35,791 bases of DNA from Nitrosomonadales bacterium (GTDB lineage Bacteria > Pseudomonadota > Gammaproteobacteria > Burkholderiales > Gallionellaceae), in NCBI GenBank assembly GCA_016213335.1, contig JACRAQ010000064.1, forward strand, positions 1-35,791, read 5' to 3'. The position numbers and the translations under genes are program-made. Positions 15,221 to 23,998 of the stretch are shown here, piece after piece. Below the pieces are notes generated by a model. The model ran no database searches. It had not been told where the DNA came from and saw only the letters and a program-made list of their open reading frames with translations. The number at the start of each line of letters is the position of its first letter. The first letter of the stretch is position 1.

Positions 15221-15712
15221 ATGGACATACTCGCCGCACAAGTCGGAGGACAGCTCAAGGCGCACGGCCTGATGCTGGCAACCGCAGAGTCCTGCACCGG
15301 CGGCGGGGTGGCGCAGGCCATCACCGAAATAGCGGGCAGCTCGGCCTGGTTCGAGCGCGGGTTTGTCACCTATTCCAATCTCGCAAAACAACAGATGCTG
15401 GGCGTGAACGAGGCGACGCTCTACCAGCACGGTGCCGTGAGCGAGGCAGTGGTGCGCGAAATGGCGGCTGGCGCGCTGAAGCACAGCCACGCGCAGGTAT
15501 CGCTGGCGGTGAGCGGCATCGCCGGGCCTGACGGCGGCACGGCGGACAAACCGGTCGGGACGGTGTGGTTTGCCTGGTGCATCAAGGACCGGATGTGCGT
15601 GGCGCACCTGCACCACCTCCACGGCAACCGCTCGGAAGTGCGCGCGCAATCGGTACGCATTGCCTTGCAGGGCGTGCTAAACCTGTTGAGCCAAATAACC
15701 GAAGCCGCCTGA
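15221..15712 (+). CDS. pncC: Nicotinamide-nucleotide amidohydrolase (CinA C-terminal domain)
   Basis: 163-aa stand-alone CinA_C domain that deamidates nicotinamide mononucleotide to nicotinate mononucleotide in pyridine-nucleotide salvage. Motifs: ATAESCTGGGVAQAIT (catalytic Ser/Cys region), GSSAWFERGFVTYSN, GAVSEAVVREMAAGAL and AVSGIAGPDGGTADKPVGTVW. It lies directly upstream of recA, as in many proteobacteria where cinA/pncC-recA-recX cluster. ATG 15221 is followed by a normal N-terminal helix; the upstream region is a repeat. Confidence 0.93.
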   Translation: MDILAAQVGGQLKAHGLMLATAESCTGGGVAQAITEIAGSSAWFERGFVTYSNLAKQQMLGVNEATLYQHGAVSEAVVREMAAGALKHSHAQVSLAVSGIAGPDGGTADKPVGTVWFAWCIKDRMCVAHLHHLHGNRSEVRAQSVRIALQGVLNLLSQITEAA

Positions 15713-15718
15713 AATACC

Positions 15719-15763
15719 CATAGAACGATCGTTCTATGCAAACGCATTTTGATATGCCATAAT
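15719..15763 (+). promoter_or_regulatory. recA promoter with SOS-like palindrome GAAC-N4-GTTC
   Basis: CATAGAACGATCGTTCTATG (15719-15738) is a perfect 20-base palindrome. An extended -10 element TGCCATAAT follows at 15755-15763, so the palindrome covers the -35 position, the usual place for a LexA operator at recA. The core GAACGATCGTTC matches the Gram-positive SOS box type rather than the CTGT-N8-ACAG box of most beta- and gammaproteobacteria. LexA binding is inference. Confidence 0.7.
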
Positions 15764-15793
15764 CGCGCCGTCTTGAAAACAGGGAGCAACCAA

Positions 15794-16876
15794 ATGGATG
15801 ACACCAAGAGCAAGGCGCTCGCGGCAGCGTTGAGTCAGATCGAAAAACAGTTCGGCAAGGGCTCCATCATGCGCCTGGGCGAGCACGACGTGGCGCGCGA
15901 CATCCAGGTGGTTTCCACCGGCTCGCTGGGGCTGGACATCGCGCTTGGCGTGGGCGGCCTGCCGCGCGGGCGGGTGGTGGAAATCTACGGCCCGGAATCG
16001 TCCGGCAAGACCACCCTCACCCTGCAAGTCATCGCCGAGATGCAGAAACTGGGCGGCACCGCCGCCTTCATAGACGCCGAGCACGCGCTCGATCCGCAAT
16101 ACGCGCAAAAATTAGGTGTGAAGGTGGAAGACCTGCTCATCTCGCAGCCGGACAACGGCGAGCAGGCGCTGGAAATCGCCGACATGCTGGTGCGCTCCGG
16201 CTCGGTGGATGTGGTGGTGGTGGACTCGGTCGCCGCGCTGACGCCCAAGGCGGAAATCGAGGGCGAGATGGGCGAGCCGCAGATGGGCCTGCAGGCGCGC
16301 CTGATGTCGCAGGCGCTCAGGAAGCTCACCGCCAACATCAAGCGCACCAACACCATGGTGATTTTCATCAACCAGATCCGCATGAAGATCGGCGTGATGT
16401 TCGGTAACCCGGAAACCACCACCGGCGGCAACGCGCTCAAATTCTACGCCTCGGTGCGCCTTGACATCCGCCGCACCGGTGCGATCAAGCAGGGCGACGA
16501 GGTGATCGGCAACGAAACCCGCGTCAAGGTGGTGAAGAACAAGGTTGCCCCGCCATTCAAGGAGGCCAATTTCGACATCCTCTATGGCGAAGGCATCTCG
16601 CGCGAAGGCGAGGTGGTTGACTTGGGCGTGCTGCACAAGCTGATCGAGAAATCCGGCGCATGGTATGCCTACAAGAGCGAGAAAATCGGCCAGGGCAAGG
16701 ACAATGCGCGCCTCTACCTGAAAGAGCACCCCGAAATCGCTACCGAAATCGAGAACAAGGTGCGCGCTGCCGTCGGCGTAGCGGCAGTGAACAGTCCCGC
16801 AGCAGCCGAGGCGCAACCTGCCGCAAAGGGCGGCCCAAAGGGCGCCGCAGCCAAGAGCGTTGGCAAGGAAGCCTGA
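15794..16876 (+). CDS. recA: Recombinase RecA
   Basis: 360-aa recombinase that forms filaments on single-stranded DNA, drives strand exchange and triggers LexA self-cleavage. Walker A is GPESSGKT (66-73); other signatures are [48 protein letters not shown] and [22 protein letters not shown]. The C-terminal tail is Ala/Lys-rich rather than strongly acidic. The start at 15794 has ribosome site AGGGAG; an in-frame upstream start would cross the promoter. An SOS-like operator is upstream, and recX overlaps the 3' end. Confidence 0.98.
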   Translation: MDDTKSKALAAALSQIEKQFGKGSIMRLGEHDVARDIQVVSTGSLGLDIALGVGGLPRGRVVEIYGPESSGKTTLTLQVIAEMQKLGGTAAFIDAEHALDPQYAQKLGVKVEDLLISQPDNGEQALEIADMLVRSGSVDVVVVDSVAALTPKAEIEGEMGEPQMGLQARLMSQALRKLTANIKRTNTMVIFINQIRMKIGVMFGNPETTTGGNALKFYASVRLDIRRTGAIKQGDEVIGNETRVKVVKNKVAPPFKEANFDILYGEGISREGEVVDLGVLHKLIEKSGAWYAYKSEKIGQGKDNARLYLKEHPEIATEIENKVRAAVGVAAVNSPAAAEAQPAAKGGPKGAAAKSVGKEA

Positions 16877-17324
16877 ACCGGCGCTTCGCGTTCGCGCCAT
16901 GCAATGCCTGGCGCGGCGCGAACACAGCCGCGCCGAACTGCGCGCCAGGTTGCTGCCGCATGTGGCGGAAGGCGACGATGTCGAGGCCCTGCTGGACGAA
17001 CTGGCGCTGCGCAACTGGCTCTCGGATGAGCGCGCGGCAGAGCAGGTAGTCAGCCAGCGCCGCAACCGCTTCGGCACCCAGCGCATCGCCCACGAGCTCC
17101 GCCAGAAAGGCATCGCCGAAAACCTCATAGAGGCAGCCCTGCCGCAACTGCAGGAAACCGAACTGGAAGCAGTGCGCGCAGTGTGGCAAAAGAAATTCGG
17201 CTCCGCCCCCCGGGACGCGAAAGAAATGGCGAAGCAAGTCCGTTTCCTGCAATCGCGCGGATTCGCGCTGGACGTAGTTCTCAGGATGCTGCGCGCGGTG
17301 GAATCGGAATCATCTCCTCCCTGA
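16860..17324 (+). CDS. recX: Regulatory protein RecX
   Basis: 154-aa helical protein that binds the RecA filament and limits its activity. RecX repeats are visible: [59 protein letters not shown] and [18 protein letters not shown]. The likely start is TTG 16860, overlapping the last 17 bases of recA, which implies co-translation; ATG 16899 would remove the first 13 residues. Normal neighbour of recA. No terminator with a T-run is seen after it. Confidence 0.9.
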   Translation: MARKPEPALRVRAMQCLARREHSRAELRARLLPHVAEGDDVEALLDELALRNWLSDERAAEQVVSQRRNRFGTQRIAHELRQKGIAENLIEAALPQLQETELEAVRAVWQKKFGSAPRDAKEMAKQVRFLQSRGFALDVVLRMLRAVESESSPP

Positions 17325-17473
17325 CAGCCCCCGCCTATTCCAAAAACCTGCCCCCCTTGCGCAATCGCTGCGCCCATCCCCGGCCAAACCGGCACTGGCA
17401 GCAAAATCAGCCGCCAGGGATCAGGAATTGCGGCCAATCCGCTTTCGTTTCACCCTGGTTTATTAAGCGCTAC

Positions 17474-17489
17474 TTGTACCTTAGTACAA
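17474..17489. promoter_or_regulatory. Operator-like palindrome
   Basis: TTGTAC-CTTA-GTACAA, a perfect six-base inverted repeat in an AT-rich stretch upstream of two small genes. TTGTAC itself could serve as a -35 element. The cognate regulator is unknown. Confidence 0.45.
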
Positions 17490-17558
17490 TAGTAATTTCC
17501 CACTAAATCTGTATGCTTATACATAACGATCTGGAGTTACCCAAATAGAGAAAGGCAA

Positions 17559-17579
17559 GGGAAACAGTCGCTGTTTTCC
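17559..17579 (+). other. Stable hairpin in a possible 5' leader
   Basis: GGGAAACAG pairs with CTGTTTTCC (one G-U pair) around a TCG loop. It lies 100 bases before the first small gene. No T-run follows, so it is more likely a leader or small-RNA structure than a terminator. Confidence 0.5.
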
Positions 17580-17678
17580 AGCTCGCCCCGGACAGGTGTG
17601 CGGCTGCCTATTCAGGAGAATCAAGCTCCAGCAAAGCGGCAAGCCAGATCGCGCAGTGATGAAGCCTGCGTTTTATGG

Positions 17679-17855
17679 ATGAAAGCTATCATGCTCGAAA
17701 TACTCGTCTATTACCATGATGTCCTGCGCTATACCATTTATGCGACTTCCGACAAGGCGCAGGAATTGCGGAACCAGGGATTTTATGTCGAAGTGAGGAC
17801 AATCCCTCTCCAGAACAAGAGCAGTGCGCAGCTCGTGCCGAGTGGCCAACATTGA
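17679..17855 (+). CDS. Small protein of unknown function
   Basis: 58 aa from ATG 17679, or 54 aa from ATG 17691; the longer in-frame extension to 17598 looks like leader. The core ILVYYHDVLRYTIYATSDKAQELRNQGFYVEVRTIPL could form a small beta-alpha-beta unit. It has a weak ribosome site. The next small gene follows after 24 bases. No family recognised. Confidence 0.45.
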   Translation: MKAIMLEILVYYHDVLRYTIYATSDKAQELRNQGFYVEVRTIPLQNKSSAQLVPSGQH

Positions 17856-17879
17856 GCTGAATACGGAAGGAGGTGTGCC

Positions 17880-18101
17880 ATGGGTAGCGTAATGAACATG
17901 AATAGCTGCGAAATCGAACAATCTCAGCGGGAAGAGGAATATGGCGAGGAAGTCATGTGCTCCGGCTGGAATCCGGCGGTAGCACTGGTATGCCAGCAGA
18001 CTGCACCCGAGCCAGCCCGCAGCCGGATGGCTCTGCCAGTTCATCTTGCGACAGTGGATGCGGAATCGTTCCTGAAAAAGATATACGCCGGCCTGCGCTA
18101 G
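17880..18101 (+). CDS. Small acidic protein of unknown function
   Basis: 73 aa preceded by a very strong ribosome site, AAGGAGG, about seven bases before the ATG, which supports real translation. The N-terminal half is acidic (EIEQSQREEEYGEEV) and the C-terminal half amphipathic (HLATVDAESFLKKIYAGL). It has three cysteines, none in a clear metal motif. Probably co-transcribed with the preceding small gene. No family recognised. Confidence 0.55.
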   Translation: MGSVMNMNSCEIEQSQREEEYGEEVMCSGWNPAVALVCQQTAPEPARSRMALPVHLATVDAESFLKKIYAGLR

Positions 18102-18117
18102 TTTCCCGGTTTGGTCA

Positions 18118-18141
18118 GCGCCAGCCTGTCAGCGCTGGCGC
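18118..18141. terminator. Hairpin after the small genes
   Basis: GCGCCAGC and GCTGGCGC form a perfect eight-base stem with an eight-base loop, 17 bases after the stop codon. No T-run follows, so it may be a factor-dependent terminator or an mRNA-stabilising hairpin. Confidence 0.45.
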
Positions 18142-18260
18142 ATATTCCCGTTCGCGGGGAACCCTCTTGATAAGCCATGGAAAATCTTGCCGGCCATGAT
18201 CGAAGGAGGGGGCTGGCAGCAGAAAGCATTCCCTGTTTGCCCGTACAATAGCGGGCAGCC

Positions 18261-19238
18261 ATGATTGCCTACCTCATCCGCCGCATCCTGTACGCCATCC
18301 CCATCCTGATCGGGGTGAACCTGCTCACCTTCGCGCTGTTCTTTGTGGTCAACACGCCGGACGACATGGCGCGCATGCAGCTCGGCATCAAGCGCGTGAC
18401 GCCGGAAGCCATCGAGAAATGGAAGCAGCAGCACGGCTACGACAAGCCGCTGCTGTTCAATGCCAAAGCGGAAGGCGCCGGCAAACTGGCGGACACCATC
18501 TTTTTCGAAAAATCCGCCAGCATGTTTGCCTTCGATTTCGGCTACTCCGACGACGGCCGCAACATCAGCCGCGAAATCGCCACGCGCATGATGCCCAGCC
18601 TTGCCATCGCGCTGCCGACCTTCTTCGTCGGGCTGCTCATCTACATCACCTTCGCGCTGCTGATGACACTGTTCCGCGCCACCGCGCTGGACATGGCGGG
18701 CGTGGCGCTGTGCGTTTTCCTGATGTCCGTCTCCGGGCTGTTTTACATCATCGGCGGGCAATTCGTGGCCAGCAAGTTGTGGCACTGGGTGCCGATTTCC
18801 GGCTATGCAGAAGGCGCGGACAGCATCAAGTTCGTGCTGCTGCCGGTGCTGATCGGCGTGGCGGGCAGCGTCGGTGCGAGCAGCCGCTGGTACCGCACCA
18901 TTTTCCTGGAGGAGATCGGCAAGGACTACGTGCGCACCGCGCGCGCCAAGGGGCTGTCCGAACTGCGCGTACTGTTCCGCCACGTGCTGAAAAACGCCAT
19001 GATCCCGATACTCACTGGCGTGGTGGTGGTCATCCCGCTGCTGTTCATGGGCAGCCTGCTCACCGAATCGTTCTTCGGCATTCCGGGGCTGGGCAGCTAC
19101 ACGATAGACGCGATCAACGCGCAGGATTTTGGCGTGGTGCGCGCGATGGTGTTCCTGGGTTCGGTGCTGTACATCGCGGGGCTGATCCTGACCGACATCT
19201 CTTATACCATCGTGGATCCACGGGTGCGATTGTCATGA
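18261..19238 (+). CDS. Peptide/microcin-type ABC transporter permease (DppB/YejB family)
   Basis: 325-aa inner-membrane permease. It starts MIAYLIRRILYAIPILIGVNLLTFALFF, the family's first helix, followed by a periplasmic loop and five further helices. The cytoplasmic coupling motif is KDYVRTARAKGLSELRVLFRHVLKNA (EAA loop), and the end is DISYTIVDPRVRLS. The partner permease overlaps by four bases. No periplasmic binding protein or ATPase gene is nearby, so the rest of the transporter must be encoded elsewhere. The substrate (oligopeptide) is inferred from family only. Confidence 0.88.
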   Translation: MIAYLIRRILYAIPILIGVNLLTFALFFVVNTPDDMARMQLGIKRVTPEAIEKWKQQHGYDKPLLFNAKAEGAGKLADTIFFEKSASMFAFDFGYSDDGRNISREIATRMMPSLAIALPTFFVGLLIYITFALLMTLFRATALDMAGVALCVFLMSVSGLFYIIGGQFVASKLWHWVPISGYAEGADSIKFVLLPVLIGVAGSVGASSRWYRTIFLEEIGKDYVRTARAKGLSELRVLFRHVLKNAMIPILTGVVVVIPLLFMGSLLTESFFGIPGLGSYTIDAINAQDFGVVRAMVFLGSVLYIAGLILTDISYTIVDPRVRLS

Positions 19239-20704
19239 AGATCGTCATCCTGTGGACCGATGCGATGATTTTCCTGCTGCTTGCGGTAGCCATCGCCAGC
19301 GCATGGTACATACGCAAACGCCCGCATCTCATGCTGCCCTGGCAGCGCGTGGCGAAGAGCGCGGCGGGCATGGTGTCGCTGCTGCTCCTGTCGCTGTTTC
19401 TGCTTGTCGGCCTGCTGGATTCGCTGCACTACCGCGCCGCACTGCCGGAAAAAAGCAACGGCCAAACCGTGTATTCTCCGGAGGTGCTGAGCGCTTTCGA
19501 CGCGCTGGCCGGCGGCCTCAGGAGCCGCACCGAGAAAACCTATTCCGCGCCGCTGGCGGCTTACCTGTACGCCAAGGAAAGCATCGAGACACCTGATGGC
19601 AAAACCTCGCGCGGCTACCCGCGCCTGAAATACGGTGGTGCGCACCTGGCCGATCCCGAGCGCGAGCTGGCGGGGGATGTGGTGAAGCGGACTGGGCTGG
19701 GCGCGCTGGTCGGTGTGGTGGTCGTGGTTGGAATATTGCTGCTCGCCGTAACTATCCGGTCATTCCGGCGAAGGCCGGAATCCAGTGAAATATATATTCC
19801 GCATAGCGGACAAGGCCGGGGTGTTGTCCCGCTGCGCGAGGCCGGTTCAATGGGCTGGATTCCGGCCTTCACCAAAATGACGGCGAATAAGCCATTTCGC
19901 GCTTTGCTGATTGCCACACTCATCATCGCCGCGCTCATCGGCGCCACCGCCAATCTCGCTTCCGCCTACCATGTCCTCGGCACCGACAAAGTCGGCCAGG
20001 ACGTGCTCTACCTCTCGCTCAAAAGCATCCGCACCGGGCTGGTCATCGGCACCGTGACCACGCTGGTGATGCTGCCCTTCGCGCTGCTGCTGGGCGTGGC
20101 CGCCGGATATTTTCGCGGCTGGGTGGACGATGTCATACAGTACATCTACACCGTGCTTAGTTCCATCCCCAGCGTGCTGCTGATCGCGGCGGCCGTGCTG
20201 ATGATGCAAGTGGTGATAGAAATGCACGCAGACTGGTTCGAGACCGCTGCCGCACGCGCCGACGTGCGCCTGCTGTGCCTGTGCCTGATCCTCGGCGTGA
20301 CCAGCTGGACCGGCCTGTGCCGCCTGCTGCGCGGCGAGACGCTGAAACTGCGCGAGATGGAATACATCCAGGCGGCGCAGGCGTTCGGCGTATCTTCTTT
20401 CCGCATTCTCACGCGCCACATCGCCCCCAACGTGATGCACATCGTGCTGATCTCGGTGGTGATGGACTTTTCCGCGCTGGTGCTGGCCGAGGCGGTGCTG
20501 TCCTACGTCGGCGTGGGCGTGGATCCCACCACCATCAGCTTCGGTACGATGATCAACGCCGCGCGCTTGTTGATGGGCCGCGACCCCATGGTGTGGTGGG
20601 CGCTGGCCTCGGCCTTCGGCTTCATGCTGGTGCTGGTGCTGGCGGCAAACCTGTTCGCCGATGCGGTGCGGGATGCGTTCGATCCGCGGTTGAGCCGGGC
20701 GTAG
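19235..20704 (+). CDS. Peptide-type ABC transporter permease (DppC/YejE family) with repeat insertion
   Basis: 489-aa permease, longer than the usual ~300-340 aa. The N-terminal part (1-170) has two hydrophobic helices and a large probably periplasmic domain. A palindromic repeat is then read in frame (about residues 175-216), and the transport core follows with HVLGTDKVGQDVLYLSLKSIRTGL, six helices and the EAA loop MEYIQAAQAFGVSSFRILTRHIAPN. It starts at ATG 19235, overlapping the yejB-like stop; a longer reading frame on the same strand merely overlaps yejB out of frame. Pairs with the preceding permease. Confidence 0.85.
   Translation: MKIVILWTDAMIFLLLAVAIASAWYIRKRPHLMLPWQRVAKSAAGMVSLLLLSLFLLVGLLDSLHYRAALPEKSNGQTVYSPEVLSAFDALAGGLRSRTEKTYSAPLAAYLYAKESIETPDGKTSRGYPRLKYGGAHLADPERELAGDVVKRTGLGALVGVVVVVGILLLAVTIRSFRRRPESSEIYIPHSGQGRGVVPLREAGSMGWIPAFTKMTANKPFRALLIATLIIAALIGATANLASAYHVLGTDKVGQDVLYLSLKSIRTGLVIGTVTTLVMLPFALLLGVAAGYFRGWVDDVIQYIYTVLSSIPSVLLIAAAVLMMQVVIEMHADWFETAAARADVRLLCLCLILGVTSWTGLCRLLRGETLKLREMEYIQAAQAFGVSSFRILTRHIAPNVMHIVLISVVMDFSALVLAEAVLSYVGVGVDPTTISFGTMINAARLLMGRDPMVWWALASAFGFMLVLVLAANLFADAVRDAFDPRLSRA
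19759..19882. repeat. Paired-hairpin repeat inserted in the permease gene
   Basis: GTCATTCCGGCGAAGGCCGGAAT at the left and GGATTCCGGCC...AAAATGACGG at the right flank a ~75-base centre with another GC-rich palindrome. This is the same family as 1032-1095 and 26682-26746. It keeps the frame open and adds peptides such as FRRRPESS and MGWIPAFTKMT, typical translations of this repeat. Confidence 0.8.
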
Positions 20705-20732
20705 GGCAGGGGTAAGTTTTCGCTCCCTCGCT

Positions 20733-21899
20733 TTATTCCGTCCCCCACCATGCGGTCGCGATCCCTTCGCCCAGGTCGGCCTCGATCAGGCGGCGGCGCA
20801 CCTCAAGCAGGCGCCCGATAAGCGCGGGCTCACTCCTGGCATAGGCATCTGCATCCGGAATCCGGTTCACCACGACACCAAGCAGCTCGGTGATCGCGTT
20901 GCCGATGGAATTCTGGCTGATGGTTACGATCAGCTTGCCCGCATCATTGCGGTAAACAAGCTGCTTGAAGGCAGGCTGCCAGCGTATGGCATTGGCATAT
21001 TTCGCATCCACGATACAGTGGTCGCGCACCTTCTTCGCCGTCTTCATGAAATCATTGTTGAACAGCAACACGCCCTCCACCTCTTCCGGAAAATAGACGT
21101 CCGGCAGCATGGGCGCGTTATGCGTGGAAACCTGCTAGAAGAACGTGCGGTAGAAATCAATAAAACCTTTCAGCACTTCATCGTATTCTTTCCAGAAATG
21201 CACATCCCTGAATGCATCCGCTCCGCCCTGAATCTCCCAACTGGGCAAACCCTGCGGGTACCCGGTCAGCCCGATGCGGGCGTCTGCCTCGCTCGCAGGC
21301 TTGAGTATCTTCAGATTCAGCGCCCTGTCGAAAAATTCGCGGTACACATCGCGCATGTAGGCCTGGAACAGGCAGTGCTGGCCGCCATCGGTCAGGTTGG
21401 GATTGCCGGCATCGGCCAGCCTGGCATTGCGCAGCGCCTCCATGCGGAAAACCACAAAGTGGTTATGCAGCATGCGAATGCTGGGCACACCGGGAGAAGT
21501 CAGCGGCCAGGTTGCATCCAGGCTCGCTTCACCGGCGAGAATCAGCGCCTCATCCGGATCGGGATACTGCTCCAGCATGTAATCCAGGATGATCTGGTTC
21601 ATCCGGTTCCATACCTGCTTCACGTTTTCCGCAACCTGCGTGCGCCGCACCGGTCGCCCCAGCGGGTTGAGAATGGTCTTGGAAGTGTTGTAGATGATCG
21701 AGCAATCGAACTCGGTGCTGTGCCCCAGCGCCTTGCGGTACAGCAACAGGTTTTCCTGGTTCACCAGCAAGCCGTTGTTATTCGCCAGATCGTTCAGGTT
21801 TTCCGTGCTGTTGAAAAATTCGTTGTGCTTCAGACCCTCCGGAACTTCAAGGGGGATAGGCCGGAAAGGGGTGGTAATTTCGCGCGGGCCGGGTTGCAT
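20733..21899 (-). pseudogene. Unknown 388-codon gene split by an in-frame TAG
   Basis: The upstream part reads from ATG 21899 (MQPGPREITTPFRPIPLEV), preceded by ribosome site AGGAG, to TAG at 21137-21135 after ...FIDFYRTFF. The same frame then continues without indel (QVSTHNAPMLPDVYFPEEVEGVLLFNND) to a stop at 20733. Codon 255 is therefore an isolated nonsense codon within one gene. No family recognised. Visible features are LRYRKALGHSTEFDCS-like polar segments, a histidine-rich MLHNHFVVF and a mixed alpha/beta pattern without signal peptide or membrane helix. It may be a decaying gene or contain a sequence error. Confidence 0.7.
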
Positions 21900-22077
21900 C
21901 GTGTTGCTCCTCATTCTTATGGAAAGAGCGAGCCATTCAACCTGACCGGAAGAATTCAGTCAATTACTCTAAAGGATGATGCCAGAAGAACCGCCGGATC
22001 GAAATCATGCTGATCGACAAGAGCCTGGCGGACGAAATGGGAAAAACCGTCAACTGATCCCCGCATGCGCACCTGAA

Positions 22078-23322
22078 TCATGAAGGGTGCGCGCCTTCCA
22101 GCCAATCCACCACGCCCCGGCCAGCGTGGCGCCCGCTGGAAAAACAGGCGGTCAGCAGATAGCCGCCGGTGGGTGCTTCCCAGTCAAGCATCTCGCCGGC
22201 ACAGAACACCCCAGGCATCGAGCGCACCATCAAATGCTCATCCAGCGCCTCGAATGCCACGCCGCCCGCGCTGCTGATCGCCTCATCCCGCGGGCGCGCC
22301 GCGATGAGCCGCAGCGGCAGGGATTTGATGGCGGCTGCCAGCCGTTCGGGATGATCGAAATCCGTCCGTGGCAGCAGCTCGCGCAACAGCCCGCTTTGCA
22401 CGCCCCTGATATTGGCCCGGCTCTGCAAATGGCTGGACATCGAGCGGGAGCCGCGCGGATGGCACACTTCGGCGATGACCCGGGACAGATCCTTGCCGGG
22501 AGCCAGGTCAAGGTAAAGGACAGCCTCACCACGGGCTTCAATCTCATCGCGCAGCATGGCAGACAGGGCATAGATCGGGCCGCCTTCCACCCCGCTCGCC
22601 GTCACCATCACGTCGCCCCGCCTGGTATGGGAATGGCCCGCCGCATCGGTAAAACTCACGCTCACCGACTTCAACGGCTGCCCGGCAAATTTCTCGCTGA
22701 AGTGCGCGCTCCAGCCGACATCGAAACCACAATTCGCGGGCCGTAGCGGCGCCACGGCAATCCCGCGCTGTGCGAGCAGCGGCACCCAAGCGCCATCGGA
22801 ACCGAGCCGTGCCCAGCTGCCTCCGCCCAGCGCCAGCACCACCGCATCAGCACGCACAACAACTTCGCCCTGAGCCGTGTCAAAACGCAACGCACCATTT
22901 TCATTCCAGCCACGCCAGCGATGGCGCATGTGGAAATTCACACCGGCCTCCCGCAAGCGGTGCAGCCAGGCACGCAACAGCGGCGCGGCCTTCATGTCGG
23001 CCGGGAACACGCGCCCGGAGCTGCCGGCGAATGTCGCAATGCCGAGGCCATGCACCCACTCCCGCAACGCACCCGGCCCAAAAGAATCGAGCAAGGGTTT
23101 GATCTGTGCGCGGCGTGCGCCGTAGCGCGAGAGGAATAAATCCAGAGGCTCGACATGCGTGATGTTCAAGCCGCCCTTGCCCGCGCGCAGAAACTTGCGT
23201 CCCACAGAGGGCATGGCATCGTAAACCTCAACCCGCACGCCGCCATGAATCAACACCTCTGCCGCCATCAATCCGGCCGGGCCGCCGCCGATGACGGCAA
23301 CTGCATGCGGAATATTTTTCAT
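22078..23322 (-). CDS. HI0933/BaiN-family FAD-dependent flavoprotein
   Basis: 414-aa oxidoreductase. The N-terminal Rossmann motif VAVIGGGPAGLMAAEVL binds FAD, followed by KFLRAGKGGLNITH, the family hallmark, then GRVFPADMKAAPLLRAWL, ALGGGSWARLGSDGAW, and the C-terminal FAD contact GVFCAGEMLDWEAPTGGYLL. Substrates of this family are mostly unknown; BaiN itself reduces bile-acid intermediates, which is unlikely here. Monocistronic. Upstream of its 3' end, at 21950-22034, a short unrelated stretch ends MLIDKSLADEMGKTVN-stop on the + strand and may be a gene remnant. Confidence 0.9.
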   Translation of the reverse strand: MKNIPHAVAVIGGGPAGLMAAEVLIHGGVRVEVYDAMPSVGRKFLRAGKGGLNITHVEPLDLFLSRYGARRAQIKPLLDSFGPGALREWVHGLGIATFAGSSGRVFPADMKAAPLLRAWLHRLREAGVNFHMRHRWRGWNENGALRFDTAQGEVVVRADAVVLALGGGSWARLGSDGAWVPLLAQRGIAVAPLRPANCGFDVGWSAHFSEKFAGQPLKSVSVSFTDAAGHSHTRRGDVMVTASGVEGGPIYALSAMLRDEIEARGEAVLYLDLAPGKDLSRVIAEVCHPRGSRSMSSHLQSRANIRGVQSGLLRELLPRTDFDHPERLAAAIKSLPLRLIAARPRDEAISSAGGVAFEALDEHLMVRSMPGVFCAGEMLDWEAPTGGYLLTACFSSGRHAGRGVVDWLEGAHPS

Positions 23323-23432
23323 CCGGCAGCTCCAACGCCATTAACAGTGCCGGCATCACAGCTTGGGCGGTATGAAGCCTGGAGGTTATTCAAGGAAATT
23401 GCTCGGCCGGCTCGATAGCTGCATGCGTGTGT

Positions 23433-23696
23433 TCAGGGTTTCCCGAACAGCTCGTCGCGCGGGTTTCCGCCTGCCGGGGCGCTGCCTGAAACGCGCCTGG
23501 CGGCGAATTCCTCCTCGATGTTGTCGCGGTAGAAGCTCCAGGCCGCTCCCGAGCTGCTGAGGCGTTGCCAGATTCCCTCGCCTACGCCGCTGTATTGCAG
23601 CGTGCTGCCGTCGTCGAGCTGCACCTGCAGCATCCGGGCGCGCGCATCGTAGCCGATGGCGCGCAACTTGCCCGAATTGATTTTCTTCATTTCCAT
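23433..23696 (-). CDS. KTSC domain protein
   Basis: 87-aa protein with one KTSC domain: SGKLRAIGYDARARMLQVQL, then LQYSGVGEGIWQRL and WSFYRDNIEEEF. KTSC domains occur alone or with lysyl-tRNA-synthetase-like or phage proteins; the function is unknown. The start MEMKKINSG has AGGA upstream. A 29-base copy of its start region (27/29 identical) lies at 28889-28917. Confidence 0.85.
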   Translation of the reverse strand: MEMKKINSGKLRAIGYDARARMLQVQLDDGSTLQYSGVGEGIWQRLSSSGAAWSFYRDNIEEEFAARRVSGSAPAGGNPRDELFGKP

Positions 23697-23998
23697 GGTG
23701 GCATCCTGAAGCTATTTTAACCCGGATATTTCACCAGACCGGACCGCAACCTGATTGCTGAAGCAGTAACACTATTTCTACGGCCAGCTCCTGCACTTTG
23801 ATGCTGCGCCGATTGGCTCAGCGATGCTGGCTGCTGACCACCACCTAGCCGTTAACCGGCTGCGCTGTCCAGAAAGGATGGCGCAGCCGCCAGGATTCGA
23901 CAGAGTTACCGTAAACGCAGGTTCCGCCTTATCCGGTACAACCCGGATTACCCCGGCTCCCTGCTAGAATGCGCGCCTGCCCAGCTCCCCACGCGCAC
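23697..23998. other. Intergenic region with GC-rich hairpins
   Basis: About 300 bases with no gene seen. At 23846 TAGCCG begins a structure in which AGCCG/CGGCT and GGCTGCGC/GCGCAGCC compete for the same GGCT. This recalls the two-hairpin element at 13827 and 35141 but lacks its conserved tail. The region probably also contains the divergent promoters of the KTSC gene and yaeQ. Confidence 0.4.

Larger units (their letters stand above)
17325..17678 (+). other. Long non-coding region after recX with palindrome and hairpin
   Basis: About 350 bases without a convincing gene. The first 130 bases resemble ordinary GC-rich sequence and may hold a decayed 3' extension. From 17461 it turns AT-rich with a palindrome (17474) and promoter-like sequence, then a strong hairpin (17559). 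This could be the promoter and leader of the two small genes that follow. Confidence 0.4.

Noticed and set aside
18419-19234. N-terminal extension giving a 761-aa permease
   Set aside because: It overlaps the first permease gene out of frame and is Arg/His-rich; the ATGA junction at 19235 gives the real start.
21018-22013. 331-codon plus-strand frame
   Set aside because: Lies antisense to the unknown minus-strand gene, which has a ribosome site and better protein character; this frame has none.
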